Shown: positions 24,140 to 35,300 of the stretch, piece after piece
Layout: each line of letters opens with the position of its first letter
Position numbering within the stretch: the stretch's first letter is position 1
From: Linum tenue
Taxonomy: Eukaryota; Streptophyta; Magnoliopsida; Malpighiales; Linaceae
Length of the DNA: 64,000 nucleotides
Reading direction: 5' to 3'
Assembly (NCBI GenBank): GCA_946122785.1
Contig: CAMGYJ010000005.1
Coordinates: 79,540,547-79,604,546, forward strand
Program-made: the position numbers and the translations under genes
Notes under the pieces: model-generated
What the model was told of the DNA's origin: nothing
What the model saw: the letters and a program-made list of their open reading frames with translations, nothing else
Databases searched by the model: none

Positions 24140-25090
24140 TAGGCCTGTTAGCGGTGCGGTTTCGGTTTTAACCGAACCGCAAAGTCGGTTAGCCGACACC
24201 GAGAAAGAGACAACACCGGCAACCGCGACCGACGGCACCATCGGTTAGCCGATAACCGCAACCGTCGGTTTCAAATGACGGTTATTCAAAGACCGACGCA
24301 CACCACCTCCGACCACCACCATCGCTATGCATGTCACCGAAAAATCTCAATTTTGAACCATCGACAGAGGAAAAAGAGAGACCCGTCAGAGGCAGATGAC
24401 GGGCGACGACGAGCATACGTGGGTGTCAAATTCGAATCTGAGTCCGCGAATCGAGGTAGATGAGGGAGGAAGAGGAGAGAGCGTCGAGAGGAGGATTTGG
24501 ATCTAAATCCGTCACCGAAGGCAGAGGAGGAGCGACGACGAGCATACATGGTCGGAGTTCTTGATCGGCGGCAGAGGCAGAGGCGTGGATCTGAATCCGT
24601 TGCCGCTCGAAACATGCAAGGCAAAGGTGGAGCAACGGCCATTGCCGTTTCGAAATCGACCTCTGGATTGGGAGGCGGAGCGAGGGGGCGACGAGTTAGA
24701 GGAAGGAAGGAGTCGGGGATGGCGAGGTAGAGGAAGGGAGAGGGAGATGTTTCGAGAAGGAAGGGAGAGGGAGAGGTCTGGGGAAGGAAAGAGTTGGGTA
24801 TGGAGAAGTAGAGGAAGGGAGAGGGACATGTTTGGAGAAGGAAGAGAGGGAGAGGTCTTGAGTGGAAGGCGAATTGGCGATGCAGAAGAGGGGGGAGAGG
24901 AATCGCCGGTTATAGCGGTGCACCGAAAGTATTTCGGTTTGTAACCGAAGATTTCCGGTTAGCGTAAAGGCCAAAATCAGTCAACCACAACCGAGACCGA
25001 CAACAGCTTATCGGTTATCGGTTTCGGTTATAAACCGACGGTTCGGTGGTTCGGTTAAGCCGGATAACCGGCAACCAATTATCACCCCTA
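24140..25090. mobile_element. hAT element nested in the LINE (951 bp)
   Basis: Element starting TAGGCCTGTTAGCGGTGCGG and ending ATCACCCCTA, flanked by the perfect 8-bp TSD CTTGCTGC (24132-24139 and 25091-25098). Both ends are rich in CCGAACCG/CGGTTCGG motifs. The interior is purine-rich with an approximately 70-bp tandem duplication (about 24710-24870). The same terminal sequence begins at 63962, so this is a family with at least two copies here. It has no transposase. Confidence 0.85.
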
Positions 25091-26244
25091 CTTGCTGCCC
25101 AGATTCATGCTCATAGGTGCTTAGAATATTATTCCTTAGACTTTCACAGTCCTTTCGATTCGCTTTGACAAAAACACACTGTCATCAGCAAATAGAAGAT
25201 GGGAAATAGGGGTAGCACCTACTTTAACCTTTATCCCTTCTACCCTCTTGTCTCGTTCAGCTTGCTGTAGCAATCCAGAGAGTCATTTAACAATGAAAAG
25301 AAAGAGGCAGGGGAAATAGGATCCCCTTGCCTGAGGCCTCTCGTAGGATAGAAAGTCTTGTTCTTGTGGTCATTTACTAGGATTGAGTAGAATACGGTAG
25401 TGACACACTTCATAATAAGAGCAATCCACCGATCTGCAAAACCCAACCTTCCAAAAAGGCCATTCTACCATATCATAAGCTTTCTCTATGTCCAGTTTGG
25501 CCGACATAAAACCTTTATTTCCTTGCTTTCTACCCTTCACTGAATGGAAGCACTCGAACGCCATCATTACATTGTCTGTTATAAGTCAACCAGGAACAAA
25601 AGCACTTTTAAACTCTGAAATAACCATATTCAACAAGCCTTTCAACCTATTAGCCAGCACCTTCGAAAATATCTTGTAAAGAACCTTACACAAACTGATA
25701 GGACGAAAATCAGCTCTCGTTTCTGCCTCTTTCTTCTTCGGGATGAAGGTCAATAGTGTATGATTAATGGTTTGGGGTAAATCCCCAGTTTCCATATATC
25801 CCTACAACTCTTTCACCACATCCTCCCCTAATACGTCCCAGTTCTTTTGAAAAAACGCAGTTGGCATCCCATCAGCTCCGAGAGCCTTGTATGGACCCAT
25901 TTTCTTTAAATCTCCCCACACCTCTTTAGCTAAAATTGGTCGAAGCAGAATAGCGTTCATTTCCGGGGTGACTTTACAAGGAATAGCATCTAGGATCTGT
26001 CTTGAAATGCCATTATGTCCTACAGTAAACATAAGTTTAAAGAAATTAGTTAAACATCCCGTCACCTGTTGTTGGTCTTCCAGAAAGCTACCATCTTCAG
26101 CTTTAAGTTTTCGGATTGTGATTCGATTTCTCTGATCCGATGCTTTCCTATGGAAAAATTTCGTGTTTTTGTCACCACCTTTTAGCGAATCCACCCGCGA
26201 TCGCTGTTTCCACATGAGTTTTTCCTGAAGCATAATTTCATTAA

Positions 26245-26605
26245 GGGGTCGTTTGCTTGATGGATTTGGGTCATGGATTTGGGACTCAAATCCCAAGCAT
26301 GATGGATTTTAGCCAAATCCATTGTTTGTTGTCAGGTGTTAAATCCGTGGGGTCCACGGATTTGTTCCCTTTTTTGGATCCAAATCCGTGGACCCCACGG
26401 ACTTGTAAATCCCACATATTGCGGTGGGATTTGTAAATCCTTGATGGCTAGTTATATTTATAGCAAATCCATCATAATTATATCATCAAATCTATCATGC
26501 AAACAATAGACTCTTCAAATCCATGATGGTACAAATCCCTCATAAATCCAAAGATTTTTTTGAGCCAAAACCCTCATTTTTCAAATCCAACAAGCAAACG
26601 ACCCC
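26245..26605. mobile_element. Tourist-like (PIF/Harbinger) MITE
   Basis: 361-bp element with terminal inverted repeats GGGGTCGTTTGCTTG / CAAGCAAACGACCCC and a 3-bp TAA duplication (26242-26244, 26606-26608), typical of PIF/Harbinger MITEs. The interior is rich in AAATCC/GGATTT phrases and largely self-complementary. It interrupts LINE ORF2. Confidence 0.85.
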
Positions 26606-27621
26606 TAAGTTCCTTCTCTAACGCCTTCCTCTGAACAATTATGGCAGCGTTCTTACGCCTCTTTTCCAGTTTTTCTAAGGCTTTTCTGCTCTGATTCTCC
26701 TGTACTTCAAGTCTCCAAAAGTCTTCTTACTCCATCCCAGCAGTTTCTCCCCACAATGACCTATCTTGTCCATCACCGAACCACCACCTGCCTCCCACCA
26801 GCTCTCTTGAACCACCTGTTTGCATTGTTCATGACGTTGCCAATACAGCTCGAACCTAAAGCTCCAGCCCCACTTAATATCTTCCTCTACTAGTTTGGTT
26901 TTTAGTGAAATTGGTGAATGGTCTGAATTGCATCTTTTTAAGTGATAGACTCTGGCATGGGGGAAAAGCTCCTTCCACTCTTCATTTGCAACCATTCTAT
27001 CCAACCTTTCTTCCAAAAAAGTGTCATCCGAATGATTATTGTCTCGTATGAATGACTTACCATAGTATCCCAGATCTTCCAGATTAAAATCCTTCAGAGC
27101 TTCATTAAACATATCCATCTCATTCACATCAGGCAGATTTAGGTAATTTTTTACTTCGTAATCCTGAATCAAGTTGAAATCTCCTCCCACCAGCCAAGGT
27201 ATATCAACCATGTCCCGCAATTGTCTCAGAATAATACAAGTTTGCTGCTCGTTTTCCTGCTCAGGCCATCCATATACCCCATTAAATCTCCACTGTATGT
27301 TCCTTTTAGTAACACATACATATATATGGTTTTTTGATTTTGACTTGACCACCACATCCATATCATTCTTCCACATCATTAACAGTCCATCAAGCCTGCC
27401 TACGGATCCAACTCCTCGGCCTTTCTCCCAACCTAACTCTTTCATGGTCTCTTCCCATTCATGACTCTACTTTTTCTTCTTCATTAAAAAGACAATGTCG
27501 GGGTTTTGACGTTGGAGCAATTGCCCCACCTTTCTAATTTCCAGGGGATTCCCCAACCCCCGACAATTATAGCTCAAGATATTCATTGGGCTGGGCGGCT
27601 CTGGTGCTCGCTAGAGACTGC

Positions 27622-28970
27622 CTAATCACCAACCATTTTTGTTTGATCCAACAGAATTCTCTTATCATCAGCCTCAGTCTGGGTCGACCCCAGTATTATC
27701 ATCTTTCCTTCTTTTTCTATCACAGCTCGTTTAGCCCCCTCTTTGTCCTTTAGCTCCACTGCCACTGCTTCAATCTGTCTCTTCTGGTGGGTCACATGAG
27801 TAGGAGGTTCTTTGGAATTGTTTCGCTTGACCTGAGAAAGTCTGGTCCATCTTCCTTTCCTACACGATTTATCACTATCCTTGTCTCCAATACCCATATT
27901 AAAGATAACGTTCTTTTCCAATAAAGCAGCAAGGGCCCTCTCTCTTGCTAACTCCTCTGTCTCTTCCTCATGTGCTTTTTCTCGAACATTCGCATATCAA
28001 CCTCACCCCCATTCTCCCGGGATTCAGCTAATACCTCCGACCCATCCTTTGCTCCCTCCTGGCCTTCTTCATTGTCTCTCCTGGTATCACTCTCTGTTGC
28101 TTTGCTGTCAGTCACCAGATGTCGAAACTTACCCCTGTCGTACTGTTCTTTGATAGACTTCCAAATCAGAGCACTCTTCTCCTGCTCCACTTTTATTTAT
28201 CCTTGACTTTGGCGGGGGAGGGCTCGCTCTAAGCCAGGGGCATAGCGATCCCTGATATCATCAATCTTTTTCACATAATAGAGTTTAGGATGACCGATCT
28301 TACCACACTTAAAACAGAAAAGTGGCAATTGCTCATATTTAACCTAGAAACTTCAAATTTGTCCTCTTATTGACAGGTTCAGATCATCTCACAGGGAAGT
28401 CGTGATATCCTTTGCTACTCTTAGTCGCATAAAATCACTCCAAGGATCATAATTCTTCTCATCAAGCAGTAAGAATCGGCCAAACCATGGAGCAACTTTC
28501 TCAGCCATCTTCCGCCTGCTCAAAGATTAACAGATTATTGTCGTAAAGCCAGGGACCTCAATGGAGAGCTTTGTTCCTGTCATCTATGTGGGAAAATTGA
28601 AAAGCAAAGAGTTGGCCTTCAATATCTCTAATCTCAAACGGTTTGATGGTGTGCCAAACTTTTTCCAAGACCCCTTGGAGAGCTTTGATATTAGGTTTCC
28701 TGGATGACACCAGACGTGCCACCAAACCCAATCTCCATACAGCTTCACAGATCTCGTCCAACATATTTTCTGTTTCTACCACAAGCACTGCGTCTTCATC
28801 CTCAGCAAGGATGACTCATTTGAGTTCTACTGCCAGCTCGTCAGGTTCACCCGTGATCATAGTCGTGTTTTCCACGTTAGGATTAGGATTAGGGTTATCC
28901 TTTTCCTCTGTCTACCTTGAATCAACTTTAGATGTCGCCGTCTCCATCGCTATTCCTTCAGACTCCGAAT
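27622..28970 (-). pseudogene. LINE ORF1 (gag-like), broken
   Basis: A probable start near 28950 (METATSKVDSR) is followed by a stop. About 28558-28788 resembles the DUF4283 domain of plant LINE ORF1 (ALQGVLEKVWHTIKPFEIRD). Near 28290-28340 lies a zinc knuckle reading CFKCGKIGHPKLYY, in which the last cysteine is replaced by tyrosine. The C-terminal part (28190-27622) is charged and low-complexity. Multiple stops; non-functional. Confidence 0.7.
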
Positions 28971-29571
28971 ACAGTTCTTGTCTCCCTAAAAAACTCGAAA
29001 TAGTACAGCTAGTTGTAACTCTCTTAGGAACAAAGTTGGATTCACCACCAAGGATTTATAGACTTTTCAGTCGCCGTCCACACCCAAACCACGTTTCAGC
29101 AGGTTAAAGATCTCTTAAAGGACTCCGTTTCCAAAAGGAACAGGGGTTCAAACTTCGGAACGATTTTAAAACAAAGGAAAAGATCAACAAAACTGCTATC
29201 CGGACGATCAAAGGACCTCCAAAACAAGGGAAATCAAGCACTATAACGAGTGAGGCCCCTAAAAACCCTATACTAAACTCTCGCAGCTCGAGAGAAGATT
29301 TTTTTGGAGCTTTTTTATCATAATATAAGTTAAGATAAGATTTGTGGCTAATCATCCTTGTTTTTTTAGGTTAGTGGAACTTGAAGTGATTTTACGATTC
29401 CATGTCATTGTATTAATATAATCGAATGAGTTTTTAATTTTTATCCATATATCATTTTCTTCTTTATTACTAATCTTTGATCTAAACTCCAAGCATTCGC
29501 CGATATTTAGGTCATGATTCACGGGGAAAGACAAGAAATTGCTCTTGATTCTTAGATCACCATAATAAAAA

Positions 29572-31454
29572 GGCAAAATACATATGTATAGCCAAAAATT
29601 TCACCTTTGTGACAATAATAGCCACTTTTGAAGAAATACACAAAATAGCCACAATTTGAATTATCGTATGACAAATCTAGCCACTTCCGTTACAAACTTT
29701 AACAGTGTTAGTGTGACCGTCAGTTATCTAAACGAAACGCTGACTAAGATGCCAACTCAGCGCCCACCTCAACAACAACTCAGTCATTAATGACACGTAG
29801 ATGACACGTGTCATTTAATTAATATATAAAGTATTTTCATAAAAAAATTAATGTTAATTATAAAAATAAAATTATTAATAATTAATATTTTTCTCCCAAG
29901 ATTGTCTTTCCTTTCCTTTTCTTTCGTATCTCTGCGGGGATCTGTTCTTCCCAAAAAAATCAAGTTCTACAGCCCTCCATAACTTTCCAAACCCAAACAA
30001 AAACAAAATCTCTGTATCAATCTCTAGTCTCTAGACATCAATCCCGTAAGAACATCATAAATCAAAACAAAAAGAATCTCATCAAACACACCGGCGAACT
30101 CTTCTCCAACATCCGTCGTCTTGCTGGTGAAACCGGATCCGTCGCGCCTTATGGTCGTGTCGAAGCAGATGAGGTGCTCGATTCTCCTTCCTTGTCGTGT
30201 CGCTCAATTCTCCTTCGTTGTTGTCTGTCTAGGCCCTGGATTTGAGACATCGAGGAAGAATAACGACCTGCGGCGTTGAGGGAGAGATGCGGCGGTGCGG
30301 GATGGATGGCGAGAGGACAAACTAAGGGTGGAATAGGGATTTCTAGGCGGCGAGTGAGTAGATCGGAGGAGTGCGGTGGTAATATGAGTAGAGGTGGCAA
30401 TTTCAATCCAATCCACCAATCCAATCCATCAATCCATTAAAAATATCCACCTAATCCAATCCATTTAAATCCAATCCATTTGATCCAAATCCAATTGGAT
30501 TGGTGGATTAATGGATTGGATCCATGGATCATTGGCAAATTACGGTTTAGTACCTATAATTTTTATTTTTTACATTTTGGTACCTAAAATTTAATTTTTT
30601 ATACGAAAATATCATTGGAAAATTACGTTTTGGTACCTAAAATTTTTCATTGTGACATTTTAGTACCTAAACTTTTTACATTTTACATATTGGTCCTTGG
30701 TTGAGGATGTAATTTGGATACATGGATAATCCACCAATCCACTTGATCCAATCCATGAATCCACCAATCCATTAGATCCAATCCATTTGATCCATGGATC
30801 CACCAATCCAATCCACCAATCCAATCCATTTGCCACCTCTATATATGAGAGAAGGTGCAGTGGTTATTGTCGACCGGGAAGGAAAGGAAGGCTCGCCGTT
30901 CGTCATGGTCAGGAGCCGAGCAGTTGATATTGATTTCGCCGTTCCTCCTCGACCGCAAATCCCTAATCCCTCCTCTGCAGCAGTTCGTCGCTTTCGATTC
31001 CACCCATCCCTATTTCCTCCTCCACCAAAAATCCCTAATCTCTGGGTTGTCAGAGTTCGTCGACCCAACGCAACTAGTCGCAACCAAACCAAGACATCTA
31101 CTGGTCGAAGAGGGATCAGAGAAAGATGAGGGAGAAGATTAAGAGAGAGCAGCGGAGAAGATGGGATTAGAGATTATGATGGAGATTAAGAAGGAATAAG
31201 GGATACAGGGGGATTTTATTTTCTTTTATTTTTTGTATGCTTTCTTTTTTCTTTGTGTATTTTATTTTTTATTTTTTAAAGTTAAATCCACATCGCAATG
31301 TACCGACGCCACGTCAGCGTTTCTGTTAGTCTAGTCATCGTGTTAGATGACACCATTAAAGTATTAGACGGAATTGGCTATTTTGTGTATTTTTTCAAAA
31401 TTGGCTATTATTGGCAAAAACAAGAAAGTTATGGCCATACAAGTGTATTTTGCC
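29572..31454. mobile_element. Non-autonomous MULE (1883 bp) with 9-bp TSD
   Basis: Termini GGCAAAATACAT... and ...TGTATTTTGCC form inverted repeats of about 130 bp, flanked by the 9-bp duplication TAATAAAAA (29563-29571 and 31455-31463). The interior is GC-richer, with mixed fragments (for example 30050-30170 and 30860-31140) that could be captured host sequence, but I recognise no gene. A hAT MITE is nested at 30389-30841. Confidence 0.8.
30389..30841. mobile_element. hAT MITE (CCAATCCA-rich family), copy 1
   Basis: 453-bp element TAGAGGTGGCAA...TTGCCACCTCTA, filled with AATCCAATCCATTT-type repeats. It is flanked by an 8-bp TSD with one mismatch (AATATGAG 30381-30388 / TATATGAG 30842-30849). 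It is the same family as the element inside PL2 at 33722-34156 and shows the unaltered termini of that family. Confidence 0.85.
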
Positions 31455-31463
31455 TAATAAAAA

Positions 31464-32080
31464 ACTACACATCTATTTTAGTAGGTAGATTATTAATGTA
31501 ATTTGGTTCTTGACCGTTTAGATTGTGGAACAGAGGACATCGAATACAATCTAACTAAATTACAACAACCCAGAAATCAGGTATAATACCTTAGGAATTG
31601 GGAGAGGTCAATTCAGCGAAATTATAACACTGAAAATTCTAGGATGTAAGTGATTTGAACATGATTTAGGGCTCTTGTAGGAGTAAAGTAAGGAAGAAGT
31701 CTCCAGTCTCCACCCACCAAAGTTAGTCCTAGGTACTTGTCGCTAGTTAAGGTTCTTTTTGAACATGATGTTAAGGGCTCTTGTGATTTGTTGGATTACA
31801 ACAGAGAAGGCACTTAATTAGTTGGACTAGCAAGTTAGTTTAGTCAAGCTTGCTCAGGATTATGTCGTTGGTGGTGTACATTAATCACTTCATTACCTTA
31901 ATTAATACCTACCTACAAGGCATATTGACGGTATGAGATTCTGTGACAAACCCTAAGAAGGTTATCATTTTCACAATTCACCTCTGGTAGCATACCACTC
32001 ATTCTGGTAACGAGGAAAATGACAACTCCTTAGAAATTGTCACCGAATCTCATCTCTTAATTTCATTCTTACATTAAGTT
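31464..32080. other. Intergenic DNA before PL2, no feature seen
   Basis: AT-rich, without recognisable coding or transposon ends. The PL1 distal-promoter blocks expected here are absent (they are at 5200-5470). Confidence 0.4.
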
Positions 32081-32263
32081 TTTTGCATTGCATCGATTGT
32101 AATTAAGCATAAATTACTAATAGAGAAATGAAAGCTCTTCAGCTGTTATTTTCTTTGGAATTATAGACTAAACTAATATCACTAAAATTAAGCAGAAATT
32201 ATTGGGTCATAATCCGCTTCTCTATGATCGCCAATTCCATATTGTTATTCTCCATTTCTCTCC

Positions 32264-32270
32264 TATAAAC
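32264..32270 (+). promoter_or_regulatory. TATA box of PL2
   Basis: TATAAAC lies 88 bases before the PL2 ATG. The surrounding core promoter (about 32160-32350, including ATTGGGTCATAAT and a CT-rich leader) is clearly homologous to 2490-2715 of PL1. Confidence 0.65.
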
Positions 32271-32351
32271 ACCACTTCACAAATCTCTTTCTTCCTTAAC
32301 AGTTAACGCATTCTCTCCAAAACCTCTCTCTCTCTAAAAAGTAAAAACCAA

Positions 32352-35300
32352 ATGGCAATCCAACTCTCCTTTCTTCTTCTCTTAGCTCTCCTCCAATTCC
32401 CAACCCACATTTCCACTTACCCTGTTTCAGATCCTGATGCAGTTGCAGAAGAGGTAAACAGGTACAACTTCACCCTTCCACCCGCTCTAATTTATCACAT
32501 TGCAAATGAAAATCGAGTTCGCAACACTTGAATTCAGTCTTGAGAAGTATAGAAAACATTTCATCGATAATATGCAGTACTTTAAATGGTGTCTCTTTTC
32601 ATCATTTTGCATATAGTAATATGTTCGTCATTTTGTAACAATCAAATGTTTTACATGTGTGTACCACTTACGCAACACCCTTTTAGATTATGTTTGATTC
32701 ACAACTTCTCCTGTTGTGAATCAAATATTTAAAAAAAAAAACAAAGTGTATAATTTGTTGCCTTAATAGTGTTAATTATGTCCGCTTACGATTGTTCATT
32801 AGGTATAAGTTTTCTTGAAGACCTTAGGTAAAAGTTAGCTCCATTACTAGTGAATAATTTCTAGCTTAATGGTACAACAAGAAGTTAGTAGTTTAAGGTT
32901 AGGTTTCGGGTTCCTTTGGTCTCTCTACTAAGAACTAGTTCTAGGTTACTAAATATTCCGTTTAGTGTGTATATATGAATATATGTGTTATATGCATTTA
33001 AAATTTTCGTTTATGTATAATTTTCAAAAAAAAAATTATCCATTTGATGGTTCCCGTACTAAACACATATTAAATTCAGATAATGCATTTAATACAAATA
33101 TTTAATTAAAATTGATAGTTTAAATATTTTATTTATTTATTTCTAAAATCATTAATTTAACATATTTCATTACTTTAATATACCATTAGGTGTACCATTA
33201 GTTTAGAAATGAAGTAAAATACTCACACGTCTTTTATACGGAACGTACTAGTAGTAATCTAATTCATTTTTAATTTATTTCTCAGGAGCATAAGAAATGC
33301 GACGGATGCAATGAGGGATTCGGGATTCCGCTCCTGCAAAACAGGCAACCCAATCGACGACTGTTGGAGATGCGACCCATTGTGGTACAAGAAGCGCAAA
33401 CACCTCGCTAACTGCGCGATCGGGTTCGGCAAACAAGCCACCGGCGGGAAATACGGCAGGTTCTATGTTGTGACCGACTCGACCGACAACCCGGCTAACC
33501 CGAAACCAGGAACCCTACGTTATGCCACGATCCAGAAACGACCACTCTGGATCGCGTTCTCCAGGGACATGGTGATCACACTGAGAGCCGAGCTGATGGT
33601 GAGCTCGTTCAAGACGATCGACGGTAGGGGAAGCTCCGTGCACATATCTGGAGGCCCATGCATCACGATTCAATTCGTGAGCCATGTCATCATCCATGGG
33701 CTTCATATCCACGATTGCAGGTAAAGGTGGCAATTTATAATCCATACCACCAATCCAATTCATCCACTTAAATATCCAACTAATCCAATCCATTTATATT
33801 TAATTCATTCTATCCAAATCCAATTGAATTGTTGGATTCATGGATCGTTGGCAAATTATAGTTTGGTATCTATATTTTTTATATTTTACAACTTGATACC
33901 TAAAATTTAATCTTTTATATGAAAAATATCATTGGAAATTCACGTTTTGTACATAAAATTTCTTGTTATGACATTTTAGTACCTAAACTTTTCAAAACAT
34001 ACATATTGGTCCAAGGCTTGGATCGGATGTCATTTGTATTCATGGATCGATCCACCAATCCATATGATTCAATCCATGAATCTACCAATCCCTTTCATCC
34101 ATGGATCTACCAATCCAATTCACCAAACCATGGATCCAATCCATTTGTCACCTCTAATTGCAGGAGAGGGAGGAGGAGTCTCCTCGACGGCACTAGAGGT
34201 TCTTCTTCCGACGTCCCAGATGCGTTGGGGGAGGTTTTGGATGGGGACGGTATCTCTGTGTTCGGGTCGACGCACGTCTGGATCGACCACTGCTCGTTGT
34301 CCAACTGCGCCGATGGGTTAATCGACGTGACTTATGGGTCGACGGCGATCACAGTTTCGAATAACTACATGACGCATCATGATGAGGTGATGCTCTTAGG
34401 GCATAGCGACGGGTTTGTTCGGGATAAGGGCATGCAGGTTACAGTCGCATTTAATCATTTTGGTGAAGGGCTGATCCAGAGGATGCCGAGGTACGTTCAA
34501 ACTGAACTTGTAGTTTCAACGTTATGGTACAAATTTAATTTATATACAGGGGTAGACCCAAGTAGATGAATCGGTTGTCAACCAACAAACTTCATCATAT
34601 AAAAACTTTGGGTATAAAGCAATGTTATTAAAGCCAAGCCGAGTCGGCCGGTCGGACTGCTAAAATCGCCATCCAACCTCAAAATCGTCTCAGCACAGTC
34701 ATTTAGCCGGAACGGCTTTCTGTAGTGATCGGCGAGCGGCCGAGGCGGTTAACCGCTCGAGCCGATCGATCGACTATTGCCTTTTCGGCCGTTTGGTTTA
34801 ATTAAAAAAACGTCCGGGTATCTGAACTGAGAGAGGAGAGCGTCGAATCCCTTAGCCAATCCATGTCGGTGTCGCCATTCCCCGTCCCCACTTCCCGTCG
34901 TCGTCGCCACTCCCCGTCCCCGCTTTCGTCGCCGTCGCCTGTTTCGTAGCCGCTCCCCACTTGTCGCTTTGGCCAGCTCTTCATGAATTTGGGCATTTGG
35001 CCATTTGGGAATTAAGAGACGAGTGAGAGATGAAAGAAATTGAAAAAAAAAAGAGAGGGAAGAGCGGCATTGTCGCTGGGATGGGTGGGGAGTGGGAAAA
35101 GTTAATCTGCTAAAGATTCGTTAGCAGATACTAACTGATATCCAAAATACATGAACTAGTATCCAAGTACTAAAGTATCTAGAGAGCACAGACTAGTATT
35201 CAAAGTTTGCTAATTTATATCCATCATGAATCAACTATTATCCAAAATTCACAAAATAATATCTAGACAACACATAATAGTATCCATACAGCACATAGTA

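Larger units (their letters stand above)
22390..27590 (-). pseudogene. LINE ORF2 (EN-RT-RNase H), broken
   Basis: Starts at about 27584 with MNILSYNCRGLGNPLEIRK, the usual start of plant L1 ORF2. The APE-type endonuclease (about 27590-26675) keeps GGDFNLI and SDHSPI. The reverse transcriptase (about 26300-23700) shows FIPKKKEAETRADFRPISLC, RGLRQGDPISP and an FADD box near 25185. It is then followed by LGLPTVIGRQKKAF, a zf-RVT-like region and an RNase H-like end (HFSGRTRNQAAHIMTH). It is split by two nested insertions and several stops and frameshifts, so no full protein can be made. Confidence 0.88.
22358..29318 (-). mobile_element. Full-length degenerate LINE (L1-type) with TSD
   Basis: Non-LTR retrotransposon on the minus strand: 5' end at 29318, poly(A) tail seen as T8 at 22358-22365. 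It is flanked by a direct repeat CATAATATAAGTT (22347-22359, overlapping the tail, and 29319-29331), the expected long target-site duplication. Reading 5' to 3' it has ORF1 with a gag-like N-terminal domain and a broken zinc knuckle, then ORF2 with endonuclease, reverse transcriptase and RNase H-like remnants. Stops and frameshifts throughout show it is inactive. A hAT element (24140-25090) and a Tourist-like MITE (26245-26605) are nested inside. Confidence 0.9.

Noticed and set aside
24490..24970. Arg/Glu-rich and Ser/Pro-rich frames on both strands
   Set aside because: They lie within a non-autonomous hAT element and come from a purine-rich tandem duplication, not from a gene.
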